64,000 nucleotides of DNA, taken from assembly GCA_027574665.1 (NCBI GenBank), contig CM050690.1, positions 72,149,433 to 72,213,432 on the forward strand, read 5' to 3'. The translations under genes and the position numbers were made by a program. This DNA is from Rhynochetos jubatus. Taxonomy: Eukaryota > Chordata > Aves > Eurypygiformes > Rhynochetidae. Below, piece after piece: positions 1 through 10,710 of the stretch. The notes below the pieces were generated by a model, which saw only the letters and a list, made by a program, of their open reading frames with translations, did not search any database and was not told where the DNA came from. Within the stretch, counting starts at the first letter, position 1, and the number at the start of each line of letters is the position of its first letter.

Positions 1-1394
1 ACCCCTTGCATTTAGGTTAAAACTAGATGGAACTACCCCTCACGTGGCCTTGGTGAGTTATTAGATATGTTACAATATCTCAGGGTCTTTGGCAATTTCC
101 CAGAAAATCTAGAGTTTGGAGGAGATGAAATAAAGTAAATTAGCATGGCTTCTGCATGGCATGATATGGATGACCAGGCCAGTGGAGCAGTGAGGAAGCA
201 GAGGTTTACAACTGCTGGCAGTCTAACTGGAAAAGAGGCTCAAACATTTCTGCACACCGGTATCTCAAAATACAGTCCTGTGTGAAATGATTTTTCTCAC
301 AGTGTTAAGCATCATAGACACATTGGGAGGAAAATGTACATGTGCAATTGCAAGAACATAAATTAATTTAATACTTAGAAACCTGACCTCCAAATAAAAG
401 TACAGTGGCAGGGCCAGCTAAGCATATGCAAAAATGTTCACAGGAGAAGCTGTGAAGTTAAATGAAGACACCCCTCCTCGGCAGTTCAAAAAAGACATCC
501 CTCTTGGGAACCTCTATAATAGCGACATCTAGACGTCAGCAGTGAAAATACCTGATACATTAAGAATAAAGGGATCTTTTCCCCTTCCCCTGAAAGCCTC
601 TTCTAGGTGATTTTGGTGATTGGATATTTGTTACAATATTTAAAAAACAAAAGCTCTGATCCCTGTGGAATCTGTTAGTCCCCTGCAGCACAAAATGTAG
701 ACTTTATTTTACACAACAGAGGGCACTTATGTCAGGGATGACAAGCCAAGTGGAATTCATTTGCAGGAACAGGATTCATAAGCGGGCATTAGTCCAGAAG
801 AAGGAAGAGTTCCCAATGGGAACATTTGCAACGTGATGCTTTTTCACATAAGAAAAATTAGCCCAGCTACCAGTAAATCCTCTAGCAGCTCTCAGCTTTG
901 AGAAGGAGAAAAAAATACCTTCCTCTCCAGATACTTTCTCTAGAGACCCAAGAAAAGCATGCGGGAAATGCACCGAAACACCAACACGCCTCATCAACAC
1001 CATTCCCTCAGACCTCAGCTCTCACACTAATGTGAATGATTTCAAAGCACTTTGAAGGTCGTTATACAGATTACTGGCATAGAGGTTATGCATAGGATAG
1101 CAGCTCTGAAAAAGTTGCCACAAATTACCTGATGCTTCATTTGCTCCTGCTCCTCCTGCCAGGCCTGTCACTCTGTTAAAATTATGGGCAGCTGGACCCA
1201 GAGAAATATCCTAAGGACATCATTATCCACTATTTAATGAATTTACCTAACTCAGGAGTAGAAACTAGTAGGACATTCTTCTGTTATACAGGGCTATACA
1301 AGGAAACTTAATGGTGATTGGCACCTTGCTAATGGTCACACAGGTCACATTCCCATCCCTAGCTAACAGTCAAAACACCTGGTATAGCATATGT
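1..1394. other. Unannotated AT-rich stretch
   Basis: No gene, RNA gene or recognisable repeat was seen here on either strand. The longest open frame is about 75 codons (776-1003, minus) and its translation resembles no protein I know. The sequence is unique-looking and AT-rich, as expected for intergenic or intronic bird DNA. Confidence 0.6.
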
Positions 1395-1602
1395 CATACA
1401 ATCACAGATTGGTTTAGGTTGGAAGGGACATTAAAGACCATCCAGTTCCAACCCCCCTGCCATGGGCAGAGACACCCTCCACTAGACCAGGTTGCTCAAA
1501 GCCCCATCCAGCCTGGCCTTGAACACTTCCAGGGATGGGGCATCCACAGCTTCTCTGGGAAACCTGTTCCAGTGCCTCACCACCCTCTCCAGGAAGAATT
1601 TA
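1395..1602 (-). mobile_element. CR1 LINE, 3'-end fragment
   Basis: This is a 5'-truncated CR1 non-LTR retrotransposon copy of about 208 bp. Read on the minus strand it starts with the last part of ORF2: the translation contains KFFLERVVRHWNRFP and then EVFKARLDGALSNLV, the usual CR1 ORF2 C-terminus. The short 3' UTR follows, with the familiar GGTTGGAACTGGATGGTCTT signature and a terminal AATCTGTGATTGTATGA, a degenerate form of the CR1 3' octamer-type repeat. CR1 copies usually lose their 5' part during target-primed reverse transcription, which explains the size. The plus-strand open frame at 1311-1619 is an antisense shadow of this element. The 5' border near 1602 is where similarity to the family consensus stops. 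The copy is not functional. Confidence 0.95.
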
Positions 1603-4600
1603 ATGTACGAGGAGTGTAAGATGCAAGACATGCACTGATAAAGGCAGAAAGATGAATCTTTTCCGTATCGTTCCCCAAACTGCACAAATGAGGAGACTTA
1701 GCACTGCTTTTGCCTGTGACCAAGCTGAGAAGCTTTAATCAAGTTAAGGAAATACTACTCACACGAGCAAGGCTGTGAGCAGTGTATTCAGTCCTTTGGT
1801 TGCCATGAATGTCAAACTCAGTGACAATATTAGATGAAAAATCATTAACTCTGAGGAGTGAGGGAGAATAGCTAACACAGAACAGCTAACACTGTTGAAC
1901 AAAGACAGAGTCTACTAAGTAGTAACAATTTTCAAGTGTAGACTCTCAACAAGGTTAAGTAGTTCGAGTGGTGCAGTGAAATATGTACATATAAGCCAAT
2001 TTAACAAACTCTTCAGAATAATATATTCACATACCAAATAAAACAGTCCTTTCCAGCATAGTCAGCTTATATGATACAAACTGACCTTTTGAGTATTTTT
2101 GTAATCACAAGTGGGAGGAAAAAAATGGAGGATTCATTTCATTGTAAATAATGACAAGATTACATAATTATTTAATTTTATTATTTCTGTATTAAAGGGA
2201 TACTTTTCAATAATAAGTGAATGTTATGTCTCGCCTTGGTGTCCGTATTATCGTTTTACAATGGGCTCTACAAACTGTATTATCTGGGAACACTATAGGG
2301 CTTCACTTGGGAAATCTTAACACTGAAGGAATATTCTGAGTTGCTGGCAGCAGTGGCTTCAAAGGACAAAGATGGATTACAGTTACAGACAGTGGATTAA
2401 TTCCCGTGATTAGAAATCCAGTTAATGATGGGACAAAGACATTCTGTGATATGTTCCAAATAAGGAAAATCTTGGCTTTGGTATAATTCTAGGTAAAGCA
2501 AACTGCATAGAAAAAGGTTTTCTTTCAAAAGTTCCCTTCCTGAAGCTTCTTGGAAACCTAGCACAAAATACCTTCTGATTTTATGGACAGTGAAGCAGAG
2601 CTTGCAGAATAGAGTTAACAAGACATCAAGGAAGGCTTGAAAACTCTCCATGTCAGGAAAGTGGTACTAGCTATAATTGGTCACATGGCTGTGTGAGAAG
2701 TCATGTACTAGTATTTCACTGATGGCAAAGAAACGGACGGCTAAATTGCCCCTCTTAGAAGAAAAAATTACAGTGATTGGTATAGTTATATCTGGAATCA
2801 CCACTCAAGGTCAGTTTTAAAGACAACCTACAAAGTAAAAACTTTATAAACATAAATCTTATTTTTTAAAAAAAGAAAAGGAAGAAGGAGGTCTGTCTGT
2901 TATTTACATGAGGAAAACTACTGAATTTTTCCTGGATGACTATGGATGGCTGGAAAACAGGTGGGATTATTACCACGGTAGCATATAAATACAACCTAAT
3001 TATTACAGAGGGGAAGTGGTTTATTATTTGGATTGTTTAATGCTTTGAGTTATTTTTATTAACACCTACTTAACTCAAACACTGAGAGACATCAGGGAGA
3101 AATATCTAATCCATTTTGCATTTCAATGGAGGACTGAAAAAGCTCATAATATGCATATGGAACATTCTAAGAGCCTTTTAGGGAAAACAGGACAACTCGG
3201 ATTTAATACAGCTGATACTTTTAAAAGGAAAAGCGTCCATGACTACAACACCCAAAAGAAGTACAAAAGACCTCACAGCTTCTTTTTCTTTTTTTTCAGT
3301 ACTTTGTCAGGATTATTTATAATGCAGGAGAAGCCAATGTACTCTGACATTATCTCACAGGCTAAGGACAGACCAGACACCTACACCACCACATCCACAC
3401 ACCAACAACTTCAGTAGTTCATCTGGCCATGACAAGGCTTCTGTTTTGTAGAAGTGGAAGAGCTTACCCTAACCAACCCAGTAGTAGGCTGTCAACCAGT
3501 TAGATATCCCCTAATAGCTTCTAAGCTGGCATGAGTATTTTGGTTGTAGGTTCAGTCACACACACCAGACAATCATTTCTGCAAGGCCAGGGTCAGGAGA
3601 TGGCTGAGAGCAGAGAGGAAAGAGTGGAAAAGAGGAGGACACTGAAAAGATAGCTAAAGACTCAGTTGGCAATGGATAAGAAAAACCTTTCAATAAGATA
3701 GCCTTTAACTAGCTTGGCAAAAATGGATACAAAAGAGACAACAGTTTAATAATACAATGGAAATACTTAGCAATACTAAAACCCACTGAGCTAAGGATTA
3801 AATGCAGAAAAAATAGTGACACAAATATAACTAAAACAGCATTCAACACTTACACCAATAAATACCACTTCATAAACACATTCTCTCTCGAAGGCACAGT
3901 TTCAGATATGAGACTAAACCAAGCCTCATCTCTAGTCTAATATATAGTCCCAACACAAAAATAAGACCAGGTTAGAGACTAAAATCTGAAGTGTTTCTAC
4001 AGGTGGCATAGACAAATACTGATAATTAAATAATAGGTGACATGTTAATATGTATTTCTTCTCTTTGGCTGCAAGTATCTGGTAGAAACCGCAGGCTTGG
4101 TGACATGTGCATACAAGACAGTAAATAAAATAACCTCCCAAGTTATCAGGATTGTTTCTCCAAAGCACAGATCTGGACAGCATGAAGTATAAAAGTCAGA
4201 CACTACTAGAAGGGTAAAGATAAGGGCACTACTGTCACCGTTAGTATTTTGCTCTTCAGAGTTTGAACACTGCAACATTGTATGAGCTTTCTCTACAGTG
4301 AATTTTGTTGGCACTGCAGATGTCTCAGACCAAGACTTCAGAGCATCTAATAAAAAACTTGGATAATCAAAATCAAGTGCTCAAAACGATCCTGACACCA
4401 AACCAAACACAGGTATTTATTTACCAGTTTCCTCAACAGGAGTGCCAATATTTTTTCCCCAAGCACCCCAGCTGTTTTGGTAACAGAGATGGGCCGACTT
4501 CTCTTGTTACTCATGTCCAATTTACAGGAAGTCTGGTGCCTACCAACATTCAGTTTTCTCAGCCTTCATTTTATAACTGTATCTTTGAATTAACCCCAGA

Positions 4601-6311
4601 AAGGTCTTTTTGTTTGGTTTTTTGAAGTTTTTTGTTGGGTTTTTTTTTAGGCTAAAACCAACCATAGAGAATTTCTGTTTCCTTTGTCAGAGAAAGGTCA
4701 TCTCCTGATCAGTGTCCATTAAGGTGAATATTCCAGCTAGCATTGGCAGTTGTCGTATTTCCCAATTTTTCACTTTGAGCTGAAAGTTTGAAAGTTTCTT
4801 AGTGAAAGAAACTTAAGTCTTATCATGTATTAAGAACCTTCCATGGTTTACCTTTCGCAAAGACGTCTTATGGACAAATGTATTGGCACAAAACTAAAAT
4901 ACACACGCACTCAAAAAGCCTGCAAGTTCAGCAGAAGTTTCCAACAGACCTAAGAGTCTTCATACATTTTGCACTCTAGGTGGATTTTAATGTGTTTTAC
5001 CTCAAGTGTTACTTCCCTGTAATCGGATTTGGCTTTTATACTGCTACAATTTTATCAATTTCGTTACATGGATACCATAAGTAGTCGCTAATACCAGAAT
5101 CTCATTATGCTGTAAGACAAGAATGATCCTGAATGGCTCATTGTCTTGGTACATTGGCTTATTTGGAATAGAAGACAGTACAGGTGGGTAAGGAGAAAAG
5201 CCCATGGCCAGCACTGCACAGCAAGAATGCTGAGTAAGCCGTTATCCTGAGGGGAAGGGGATGTGGAGCTGAAGCACAGCAAGATGAGGATGGATTGAAC
5301 TTGGTCTTCGTCCACTCTTTCCCTGAACATAACCTCCGAATTACTGCATAAGAAGCACTTTTCTACTCTTGGAGAAAGAAGCTGCTGCATTTTCTGGCGT
5401 TGAAAACTGCAAACACACCCTGAGAAGGCTTGCATGACCAGGAAGGAGACAAACATCATCTGATGCACTTCCAGGTAAACAGACACATAGGTATTGAGAA
5501 GTTTAATGTTAATATCTTTGGCTCCTACAGGTTTTAGGCACCTACAGGATTAGGCAACAGCTGAATAGGGATTGTGAGGAACTAACTTTGGGTTAGTCAC
5601 CCAAATCTCACATCAGCATCTAAGTAAGTCCTTTTGTAGATCTAGGCATTGCTCCAATAGCATCTATTGCAAGGAAACAGAGTAATGTCCTTTATTAATA
5701 GTAACAGTAAGAAGAATTATTGCAAAGTAAAGATACATTTTTTTACCCTACACAGGATGTAAAGAGAAACAAACACATTTTCCAATCAGGCAAATGGAGA
5801 TTAATCTCAATCTTTAGATCATCTGCAGTGCATAGCTTGCTATTTTCTCAGGCCAACTAAAACAGAATAGAAAACTCCTACAATCAGTTTCGCAATCAGG
5901 TTAACAGAATAGTCTTTATTCTTCACATTAGCAAAATTCTTACAACCTCTGTTAAAACTAGTTTGTTGTTTCTTCAATTTTGTATGAGTCAGGAACACAA
6001 AAAATCAGTCTCTAAATAAATCTCAGAAACTAGTAAAAACAAAGCAAGTCCAGAGGGCAAAGCACTCATAAAACAACCAGACAGAACAAACAGGTAGAAT
6101 TATATTTTGCATAAAATAAGCCAGATTGAAAGCTCTCGAAACTCTGAAATGTGGTTTGGAGACATTCACCTTAAATTAGTTTTTGGTGAAGTAAAGTAAA
6201 GGAGATACAATCAAGCATCTTATATGACAACAAATAGCAATCATTGTATTTATCCAGAGTTTCATGTGTTCTTTTTCTGAAGTGTCCCTTGCCCCCATGT
6301 TGTTTACCAAT
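1603..6311. other. Unannotated stretch between two CR1 copies
   Basis: No coding exon or RNA gene is recognisable in these 4.7 kb. Open frames reach at most about 132 codons (5088-5486, minus), with no familiar domain. There is a pyrimidine tract near 3279-3298 and a short perfect hairpin at 4792-4814, but no transposon remnant that I can identify. The sequence is AT-rich throughout. Confidence 0.55.
4792..4814. repeat. Short perfect inverted repeat (9-bp arms)
   Basis: The arms AAGTTTCTT (4792-4800) and AAGAAACTT (4806-4814) are exact reverse complements separated by 5 bases. An overlapping direct repeat of GAAAGTTT lies just upstream. Inverted repeats this short arise by chance in 64 kb, so no function is proposed. 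Confidence 0.6.
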
Positions 6312-7795
6312 ATCACAGAATCACGAAGGTTGGAAAAGACCTATAAGATCATCTAGTCCAACCACTAACACAACAATACTGTACCCACTAGACCATGACC
6401 TCAAGCGCCTCATCTACATGTTCCTCGAGCACCTCCAGGGATGGTGACTCCAACACTTCCCTGGGCAGCCTGTTCCAGTGCCTGACCACTCAGTAAATAA
6501 GTTTTCCCTAATATTTAATGTAAACTTCCCCTGCCACAATTCGAGGTCATTTCCTCTTGTTCTATCACCAGTTACCCAGGAAAACACTCAGCATCTGCCT
6601 CCCTACAATCTCCTTTTCTTCAGGCTAAACAACCCCAGCTCCTTCAGTCGCTCCACGTAAGATTTATTCTCCAGACCCTTCATCAGCTCTGTTGTCCTTC
6701 TTTGGACAGGCTCCAAGATCTCCATGTCCTTCTTGCAGTGAGGGGCCCAAAACCAAATACAGTACTCAAGGTGCGGCCTCGCCAGTGACAAGTACAAGGG
6801 TACAATCACTTCCCTACTCCTGCTGACCAAGCTATTCCTCATACAGGCCAGGATGTCATTGGTCTTCTTAGTCACCTGGACACACTGCTGGCTCATATTC
6901 AATTGTCCGTCAGCCAACACCCTCAGGTCCTTTTCTGCCTGACAGCTTTCCAGCCACTCATCCTCAAGCCACAACCTGCTGCCTAGGGTTGTTGTGACCC
7001 AAGTGCGGAACTCGGCACTTGACCTTATTGAACCTCATACAGTTGACCTCAGTCCATCGATCCAGCCTGTCCAGGTCCGTCTGCAGGGCTCTCCTACCCT
7101 CCAGCAGATTAACACTTCCACCCAATTTAGTGTCATCTGCAAACTTACTGAGGGGACACTCAATTCCCTCATCCAGATTGATACATATGTTAAAAAAGAT
7201 CGTCCATAAAACTGAGCCCTGGGAGACACCACCTGTGACTGACCGCCAACTGGACTTACTTAACTTCATTTACCACAACCCTCTGTGCTCTAACATCCCG
7301 CCAGTTTTTAACCCAGCAAAGAGGACATCTGTCTAAGCCATGGCCCACCAACTTCTTTAGGAGAATGCTGTGGGAGACTGTGTCAAAGGCTTTACTGAAG
7401 TGCAGGTAGACAACATCCACAGCCTTTCCCTCATCCACTAGGTTGGTCTCCCAGTCATATAAGGAGATCAGGTTAGTCAAGCAGGACCTGCCCTTCATGA
7501 ACCCGTGCTGGCTGGGCCTGATCCCCTGGTTTTCTTGCACCTGTTGTGTGAGCTCACTCAAGACGAACCGGTCCATAATCTTCCCTGGTACCGAGGTCAG
7601 GATGACAAGCCTGTAGTTCCCAGATCCTCCTTCCGTCCCTTCTTGTAGATGAACGTCACAGTGGCAAGTCTCCAATCTTCCGGGACCTCCCCCGTTAACC
7701 AGGACCGACAGTAACAGTTGAAAAGCGGCTTGGCAAAGTCCTTCGCGAGCTCCCTCAGTACTCTCAGATGTATCCCGACCAGCCGAATATGAATA
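6312..7795 (-). mobile_element. CR1 LINE, 5'-truncated copy with reverse transcriptase remnants
   Basis: This copy of about 1.5 kb reads on the minus strand from about 7795 down to the CR1 3' end at 6312, where a TTCGTGATTCTGTGATA-type tail is seen. It holds the reverse transcriptase half of ORF2 and the 3' UTR. The 5' UTR, ORF1 and the endonuclease domain are missing. The 5' border is approximate: similarity to CR1 fades between 7780 and 7795. A tail typical of CR1 and the loss of the 5' part both fit ordinary target-primed insertion. The open frame is split into at least four pieces in different frames, so the copy is dead. Plus-strand open frames at 6994-7336 are antisense shadows. Confidence 0.95.
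6603..7793 (-). pseudogene. CR1 ORF2 reverse transcriptase remnant (broken)
   Basis: These are the decayed coding remains of the CR1 ORF2 polyprotein, whose reverse transcriptase copies the element RNA at a nicked genomic site. In order on the minus strand: the pre-RT segment with WLTGEVPEDWRLATVTFIYK (before 7675); fingers/palm with QHGFMKGRSCLTNL; motif A as SKAFDTVSHSILL (catalytic Asp codon near 7382-7384); then GGVSQGSVL; then the catalytic FADD box (7132-7143) in [11 protein letters not shown]; then a thumb-like segment with [18 protein letters not shown]. The catalytic aspartates are therefore kept, but the frame changes between about 7675 and 7597, again near 7260, and again near 6970. 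No full-length product is possible. The endonuclease domain is absent because of 5' truncation. Confidence 0.92.
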
Positions 7796-8032
7796 TTTAA
7801 TACAGGTACAGAGCCAAATAGATGATGCATATTACAGCTAACTCTTCGTTTTTCCCGGAGTTCACCAGCCTTCAAGACCTGACTGATTAAATAAACATTT
7901 CCAGCTCATTTGGAAATACGCTCATCAGAGCGCAGCCCACAATAGTTGCTTAACAGGGAATAATGACTTGGGCTTTAAAAGTATTTCAGTACTCAGCTGC
8001 ATTTTGAAAATAAGATCATTGTGTTTAGGTGC

Positions 8033-8036
<4 letters not shown>
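7796..8036. other. Unannotated flank of the CR1 copy
   Basis: This short stretch lies between the truncated 5' edge of the CR1 copy and the AT microsatellite. It has no recognisable gene or repeat. The open frame crossing 7793-7875 begins outside CR1, so its first residues are flanking sequence rather than transposon. Confidence 0.5.

Positions 8037-8077
<41 letters not shown>
8037..8077. repeat. (AT)n dinucleotide microsatellite
   Basis: About 20 uninterrupted AT units form a 41-base tract with no substitution. Perfect tracts of this length are normally polymorphic between individuals because of replication slippage. It lies about 240 bp beyond the truncated 5' edge of the neighbouring CR1 copy, so it is not that element's own tail. 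Confidence 0.97.
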
Positions 8078-8080
<3 letters not shown>

Positions 8081-10200
8081 TCTTTTACTTAAGCAGAAAC
8101 ACTAAAAATTCTGAGATGGGATATCATAAAGGGATCCTAGAAAGAGATGCCCCCTAAACCTATATAGGCCCATTAGGACATGAGATATTACTCCAGTTGA
8201 AGTTCAATGAGATACATCACTTTGGTTTGTCTCTGGTTTCAATGAACAGAGGCTAAAAAAGCTGTCAAATTTTTCCCATCTGCATGACAGAAATACTCAT
8301 CTGTCAAATCTGCCAAAATATTTTTATGGAAGTTTCTTCAGACCCCTCTTGTTTCTGAGGACAGGGTCTTTTTTCACTGTTTCAAAGAGATCAAATTTCT
8401 CAGAAAGATCTGCAATTCCAAAATAGAACTGTTCCTTAGGAAATAAATTACTTCTGTGTATATATTTTCTTTTTTCCAAAAGAAATGCATTTATTGCATG
8501 AATAGAGCAAGAGGAGCACGGACTCTTTGCATGAGCAGCACATCATAGCTAATATTCATGGCCTGCATTTGAAATATTTTGGAGAATTGTTTCTCTCAGA
8601 GGGTCTTTTCTGAATAATTCTTCAGTAGACCTGCCCTGAAGAACTTTCTTTCTTCAATTTTACATCCTTTAGATAAAACAGGAAAAAAATGAGTGCTGGG
8701 TTAAACAAATGACATGAATTGTTTAAATAAAATCTGGCAGGAAAATGTTTTTAAACAGTTGGGCTAGGTGATAAAATTTGTGGACTTTGTTCTGTTTCCC
8801 TGTTGTCCTATGCAGAACTCCCCCTCCGTACCCTATACTGTTGTCTTTGTTTCTGTCTTGCTAAAATGCACCTTTCATTTGAGAAAAAGCAAAAAATCTC
8901 TCTGGAAATGTTGCACATATTTACTTGTGAGCACATTCCTGATATTTGCCCCCAGGTAGTTGCCAAGTCCATTAAACCGTCAAACAGTGCCTTTTGCTTT
9001 TTCTGGAATTTGCAAATAGTAGGCATTTGTCACGTCTTATAACCCTCCATCTCCCCAAAACTGTCATACTGGAAAAGAAAACATATTAAAAGATGCATCT
9101 GTGCAAGTTAACTTTAAAACAACTTCTAAGTTCACAGATATAAAAGTGGAAAATACGTTTCTCTGTAAAGAAAACCTACAAGTTAGGTAATTAAATTTTA
9201 GCCTCAGGGGTTCAGAGAGGTGTCACTTGTGGCTTTTAACATTGCACAAGTAAAGCTAGCCTGTAATAATAGGAGAGGCTTAAAATACAAACGATAGTGT
9301 GACTAGTCTCCATCTTACCCAGCTGCTTGTTCAGGGTAATCTGTGCTCCAGATTCCAGCATAGCATAGAAATAACCAGGCTAGCTTTAAATACACTGATT
9401 CAGGCATCCAAATCATGCTAGGCTCAGCAGCACTGTGCTTGGCAAAATCTAATTTACCCAGGTAGCAGGAAGGCAGCCAAGGACATTTTAACAGTTCCAG
9501 ACTCTTCACCTTCTACCCCTATCATCGCTCATTGCTTTTTTAGAGAGACATTAATAAAATCAGGAGGTGATATCTTCCCCATGCTGAAAGAGGGAGCTGA
9601 AAAAAAATACTTTCAAAGTTCAGGGGCAACAGCTTTTAGTCATGTTTTTCCACATCTTAAGACTGTTGCTGTTTTTTTATTTTTGGGTTGAATTGCCAAA
9701 GCACATCCACCCCTGTTTTCAAAATGAGGATAGAAGCTCTGGTTTCATCATTCACAGAGGGACTTTGCTCACCTCAATTTAGGCCGCTCAGGGTTAGGTC
9801 TCCAAATGCTAGCTTGTTGCCAAAGGTGACTTTTACAAGCCAGAATAGAAAAGCTGGTATTTCTGCGTGATTCATCTCCAGTGTCTAACACAGGTGGACA
9901 TAAACCAGCATCTGGAGCTGGTGAGAAAACCAGCCACAAGTGATTAATTCAGACATAAATAACTAACTTTTGAAAGGTACACATCAGGGCCTATTCCACC
10001 CAGCCATCTTACTAGGGAACCTGGTGGCTGTCACTGCCTGTGTGGAGAACATGTTCCCAGCATCCTGGAGTATTCATATCCACAGGACAAAAGTTTCTGG
10101 AAAAGCTGCTTCTGCCCTGCCACTCGCCTCCAGTATTTGCCATTTTTCTCAACTGAAAGGACACTTGGGTTAGCAAGATGCCAGACGCTTTTCACTCCTC
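8078..10200. other. Unannotated stretch
   Basis: No gene or repeat is recognised. Open frames are 60-80 codons and overlap one another on both strands (for example near 8800-9040), the pattern expected from non-coding DNA. None resembles a known protein. Confidence 0.5.
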
Positions 10201-10710
10201 TTTCACAGCACATTCACAACCTCTCAGATGGCTGCTTTGTGTAAACGTTCTCTCCACACGCCATCTCTCTGCTCCCATGCAGGGCAATTCCCTTGGTGGA
10301 AAACTGGGAATAATGTGGGTACCCTGGGGCCGTGAGGATCCTGCTCAGCAATGAGTAACTCACCAGGGTTGAGGAGGAACATGACCCCAGCCCCCTCACT
10401 GCATCTCCCCAGTCCCAGTGGGATGACAGCCATCCTCTGTGGCCAAGCCACCCTCAGCATCCAGACCCTGAAGGAGGAACGAGTCCTGATACCTGCATCC
10501 CCTCTCAGCGAGGGGCATCTGGGGTGTCCATAGCTGCCTGTGCGCTGAGGGATGGGGAGCCAGGGCTGAGCACAGCATCTAGACAAGGCCTCACTGGCCT
10601 TCACCATCCCCAGTGATGCCAGACTGGGCTGCTTCAACTCTGTGGGCTCCTTCACTGGTGCCCTTGTGCCCCCCAAACTAGCCCAGAGGCTAGGAGTGGC
10701 GTGCACTTAA
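10201..10710. other. GC-rich patch with a 160-codon open frame
   Basis: This half-kilobase is clearly richer in G and C than its surroundings. A minus-strand open frame of 160 codons (10224-10706) and several shorter overlapping frames on both strands are open here. Raised GC content lowers stop-codon frequency, which can explain all of them together. The translation has no signal peptide, membrane segment or domain that I recognise, and no splice-site arrangement stands out. It could be an untranslated exon, an eroded repeat or a regulatory patch. I cannot choose between these. Confidence 0.35.

Noticed and set aside
1311..1619. Plus-strand open frame with repeated Gln/Pro/His segments
   Set aside because: It is the antisense reading of the CR1 3' end. 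Near-identical frames appear at 34591-34842 and 57922-58206 for the same reason, so they are not a gene family.
6994..7336. Plus-strand open frames over the reverse transcriptase region
   Set aside because: These are antisense shadows of the minus-strand CR1 ORF2.
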